Shown here: piece by piece, positions 6,341 through 8,455 of the stretch | How positions within the stretch are numbered: the first letter of the stretch is position 1 | How the letters are laid out: the number at the start of each line of letters is the position of its first letter | Source: Holosporaceae bacterium UBA5542 | GTDB lineage: Bacteria; Pseudomonadota; Alphaproteobacteria; UBA7879; UBA5542 | DNA length: 8,455 nt | Reading direction: 5' to 3' | Assembly (NCBI GenBank): GCA_002426825.1 | Contig: DINK01000047.1 | Span: 3,480-11,934, forward strand | Position numbers and translations under genes: made by a program | The notes under the pieces: generated by a model | What the model saw: the letters and a program-made list of their open reading frames with translations, nothing else | What the model was told of the DNA's origin: nothing | Databases searched by the model: none

Positions 6341-7396
6341 ATGTTTCATGATGATCAAAAGCTGATTCAGGATAAGGTTTCTTTTGCTTTACTAGATTGG
6401 TACGCTTCTCATAAAAGGCTTCTTCCTTGGAGAGATCCTCAGGGGATGCCGACAGATCCTTATCGTGTTTGGGTTAGTGAAATTATGCTTCAACAAACAA
6501 CTGTGTCTACGGTAAGAGGGTATTTCGAACGTTTTGTTTCCAGATGGCCAACCGTTCATCATCTTGCAGATGCCGCGCTTGACGATGTTTTACATGAATG
6601 GCAGGGGCTTGGATATTACAGTCGGGCGAGAAATTTGCACAAGTGGGCGAGGGTGATTATAAAAAAATTTGACGGCGTCTTTCCAACGGCTGAAGAAGAT
6701 TTGTTGTCTTTGCCCGGAGTGGGACCATATACAGCTGCAGCTATTCAGTCAATTGCTTTTAATTATCCTTCTACTGTTGTTGATGGAAATGTTGAACGTG
6801 TGATCGCGCGCCTTTTTTCTTTAAAAGCACCCCTTCCCCAAGCAAAGTCAGAAATTCACAAGCTTGCAACACAAATACGCTCAGAAGTTCAACCTTCCAA
6901 TTATGCTCAGGCCTTAATGGATTTAGGGTCGTCTGTTTGTGTACCAAAATCCCCTAAGTGTGACATTTGCCCGCTAGAAAAATTTTGTTCTGCGAAAAAT
7001 AAAAATCCAGAAGCTTTTCCTGTGCGCCAAGAGAAAAAAGAAAAACCAACACGTCACGGCATTTTTTACTTTATTCAAGATAGAAAAGGCAGGATTTTTC
7101 TTGAGAAACGATCGTTAAGTGGTGGTTTGTTATCAGGGCTTATGGCACTTCCTTCTGAGGGGTGGGATTCGGGGAATGATGATCCCGCTGTACGGTTAAA
7201 ACTAAAAAACATTAAACCGTTCCCTCAAAAGGTACGACATGTTTTTACTCATTTTTCTTTGGTTGCCGAAGTTCGGTATGCGGAATCGGCGATTGTGGAT
7301 GGACTTTGGGTCTTTCCTGAAGAGCTTCAAGATTATGCACTTCCAACCTTGATGAAAAAAATACTTAAACTGGCTCTACAAGAAATTGCTGGATAG
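6341..7396 (+). CDS. mutY: A/G-specific adenine DNA glycosylase MutY
   Basis: Base-excision repair enzyme that removes adenine paired with 8-oxoguanine, preventing G:C to T:A mutations. Its 351 residues are typical. The N-terminal catalytic domain has PWR, then VSEIMLQQT with the catalytic Glu at E47, and GLGYYSRARNL. The helix-hairpin-helix reads LPGVGPYTAAAI at about 124-135, and the catalytic Asp is D148 in VVDGNVERV. The [4Fe-4S] cluster cysteines are C200, C207, C210 and C216, with the exact C-x6-C-x2-C-x5-C spacing. A linker (KEKPTRHG) leads to the C-terminal NUDIX-like domain that recognises 8-oxoG, with FLEKR, GLMALPSEGW and the FTHFSL motif. No key residue is missing. The ATG at 6341 has a weak ribosome site. 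The last 32 bases overlap the 3' end of rnhB on the opposite strand. Confidence 0.97.
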   Translation: MFHDDQKLIQDKVSFALLDWYASHKRLLPWRDPQGMPTDPYRVWVSEIMLQQTTVSTVRGYFERFVSRWPTVHHLADAALDDVLHEWQGLGYYSRARNLHKWARVIIKKFDGVFPTAEEDLLSLPGVGPYTAAAIQSIAFNYPSTVVDGNVERVIARLFSLKAPLPQAKSEIHKLATQIRSEVQPSNYAQALMDLGSSVCVPKSPKCDICPLEKFCSAKNKNPEAFPVRQEKKEKPTRHGIFYFIQDRKGRIFLEKRSLSGGLLSGLMALPSEGWDSGNDDPAVRLKLKNIKPFPQKVRHVFTHFSLVAEVRYAESAIVDGLWVFPEELQDYALPTLMKKILKLALQEIAG

Positions 7397-7988
7397 GTTT
7401 GTAGGTTTTTCGATGTATTGTGCTGATTCCCATCTCTTTGAGTCCATGGATGTGCTTTTGGGTGCCATACCCTACATTATCTTTAAAGCCGTATCCTGGG
7501 TGTTTTAAGTCAAAAGATGTCATAATGTTGTCACGGGTGACTTTGGCAATAATTGACGCGGCAGCAATTGAAAAACTTTTTTGATCCCCCTTTTTCACGG
7601 TATGGCAGGGAATGTCGCATTTTGGAGATGAGATGCCGTCAATCAAAAGATGATTGGGCTTTTCCTTTAATGATTCAACAGCGCGCCACATCGCTTTTAA
7701 GGTAGCCTGACGTATGTTAATTTGATCGATTTCTTCTTGGGAGGAAGACCCAACACCAATTAGAATACTGTTTTCTTTCCTAAGTGCCTCATAAGCATAA
7801 AGTCTTTCTTTTTTGCTTAGTTTCTTTGAGTCATTGAGGTGTGGCAAAATATCCCCAACCTTATTTCTGTCTAAAAAAATAACAACTGCAGCAATAACGG
7901 GCCCTGCCCAGGCACCACACCCGGCCTCATCAATCCCAGCAACAATGCCTTCATAAGATTCTTCTAAACAAAATGATGGGCTATGCAC
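7365..7988 (-). CDS. rnhB: Ribonuclease HII
   Basis: Endonuclease that cuts RNA in RNA-DNA hybrids and starts removal of single ribonucleotides from DNA. Using the GTG start at 7988 (207 residues), the four carboxylates are present: D20 and E21 in AGIDEAG, D117 in LLIDG, and D135 in KKGDQKS. They are followed by the conserved SIAAASIIAKVTRD and the C-terminal GYGTQKH and HRKTYKP elements. NDSKKLSKKER is also typical. The GRG part of DEAGRG, which reads the RNA-DNA junction, is GCG here (C24). There is no ATG before the catalytic motif. GTG 7988 has GGAAAG four bases upstream; an in-frame TTG at 8000 gives 211 residues but has no ribosome site. Either start overlaps the end of the upstream antiporter gene, implying coupled translation. 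The 3' end overlaps mutY on the other strand by 32 bases. Confidence 0.95.
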   Translation of the reverse strand: MHSPSFCLEESYEGIVAGIDEAGCGAWAGPVIAAVVIFLDRNKVGDILPHLNDSKKLSKKERLYAYEALRKENSILIGVGSSSQEEIDQINIRQATLKAMWRAVESLKEKPNHLLIDGISSPKCDIPCHTVKKGDQKSFSIAAASIIAKVTRDNIMTSFDLKHPGYGFKDNVGYGTQKHIHGLKEMGISTIHRKTYKPIQQFLVEPV

Positions 7989-8455
7989 GTTTCTTTCCAA
8001 ATAAGTTTTTTATGCTTTGAAAATGCGTATTTGGTTTTAATTTTTGAAGTGAAATTGACCCATCTTCAGATTGGAATTTTTTAGCAACAGACATCCAGAA
8101 AGGACTGTTGGCCAAAGAAAGAATGGTCAGCGTAATAACAAGCTTATGGTCGACAGGGTTAAGTAGCCCAACCGAAGAAGCCGTATCAGAAAGAACGAAT
8201 GAAAATTCACCAATTTGTGCAAGAACAAGGCTGCTTACGAAAGAAACGGACCACGGCTGCTTAAGTAAGCGTAAAATGCCCGCATTTAAAATAGTTTTGC
8301 CAAATGCCACAATGAAAAGAAGTAATGAAATTTTAAGAATATGATCAACAATGAAGTCAATATCAATTAAAAGACCAACGGATAAAAAGAAAACCATTAA
8401 AAGAACGCTTTGAATAGGTTGTGTGACTTCAAGTACCTGATGGCGTTCTGATGTG
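7981..8455 (-). CDS. CPA2/KefB-type cation:proton antiporter, C-terminal part (5' end outside window)
   Basis: Inner-membrane monovalent cation:proton antiporter of the KefB/YbaL type, probably exchanging K+ or Na+ for H+. The frame stays open to the window edge, so the first codons seen (from 8454) are internal; about 157 residues are present. Near the edge, SERHQVLEVTQPIQSVLL followed by MVFFLSVGLLIDID matches the family's conserved stretch before a membrane helix. Further on, SSLVLAQIGEFSFVLSD is the characteristic AQ-GEF-FVL motif. After the last helix (about LVITLTILSLANSPFW) the protein ends with roughly 45 polar, basic residues and FGKKRA. No C-terminal RCK/TrkA-N nucleotide-binding domain is present, although many KefB/KefC proteins have one. 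The stop overlaps the start of rnhB, so the two are likely co-transcribed. Confidence 0.9.
   Translation of the reverse strand, partial: TSERHQVLEVTQPIQSVLLMVFFLSVGLLIDIDFIVDHILKISLLLFIVAFGKTILNAGILRLLKQPWSVSFVSSLVLAQIGEFSFVLSDTASSVGLLNPVDHKLVITLTILSLANSPFWMSVAKKFQSEDGSISLQKLKPNTHFQSIKNLFGKKRA

Noticed and set aside
8108..8344. Plus-strand frame opposite the antiporter gene
   Set aside because: Antisense to a membrane protein with clear CPA2 motifs; no domain or ribosome site.

Overview
The window reads as a stretch of chromosome from an AT-leaning alphaproteobacterium. The evidence is gene order and protein style: serS, surE and an NlpD-type LysM/M23 gene in a row, then accB-accC, with mutY next to rnhB. 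These are alphaproteobacterial neighbourhoods, but several usual members are missing (pcm, aat and a ccrM-type methylase, from recall of typical gene orders). The modest GC content and trimmed neighbourhoods would fit a host-associated or deep-branching lineage such as Holosporales-like bacteria. That placement is inference. No rRNA, tRNA, IS element, prophage or CRISPR array is visible.

Region 1 (1-2417, plus strand) is a tight cluster of three overlapping genes: the 3' half of serS (seryl-tRNA synthetase), surE (5'/3'-nucleotidase) and a secreted protein with two LysM domains and an M23/LytM domain. The LytM domain lacks most zinc-binding residues, so it is probably a regulator of cell-wall amidases rather than an enzyme. 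Region 2 (2418-5604, plus) starts with a short intergenic stretch holding a small hairpin and a candidate promoter. It continues with accB and accC, the biotin carrier and biotin carboxylase of acetyl-CoA carboxylase, and a Bcr/CflA-type MFS drug transporter that begins with TTG 15 bases after accC.

Region 3 (5605-6340) holds a 68-residue DUF378 membrane protein with its own candidate promoter. Facing it, with only 4 bases between the stop codons, is a small Dabb (stress-responsive A/B barrel) protein on the minus strand. Region 4 (6341-8455) holds mutY (adenine glycosylase, plus) and, converging on it with a 32-base overlap of coding ends, rnhB (RNase HII, minus). rnhB is preceded by and overlaps the 3' end of a CPA2/KefB-type cation:proton antiporter gene that runs off the window edge.

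Most of the content is housekeeping: translation, envelope growth, fatty-acid synthesis and DNA repair. I did not find a convincing undescribed multi-gene system. The points most worth a second look are the zinc-site-degenerate LytM protein, the altered DEAGCG motif in RNase HII, the altered NDDS motif in SurE, the mutY/rnhB 3' overlap, and the accBC-MFS linkage.
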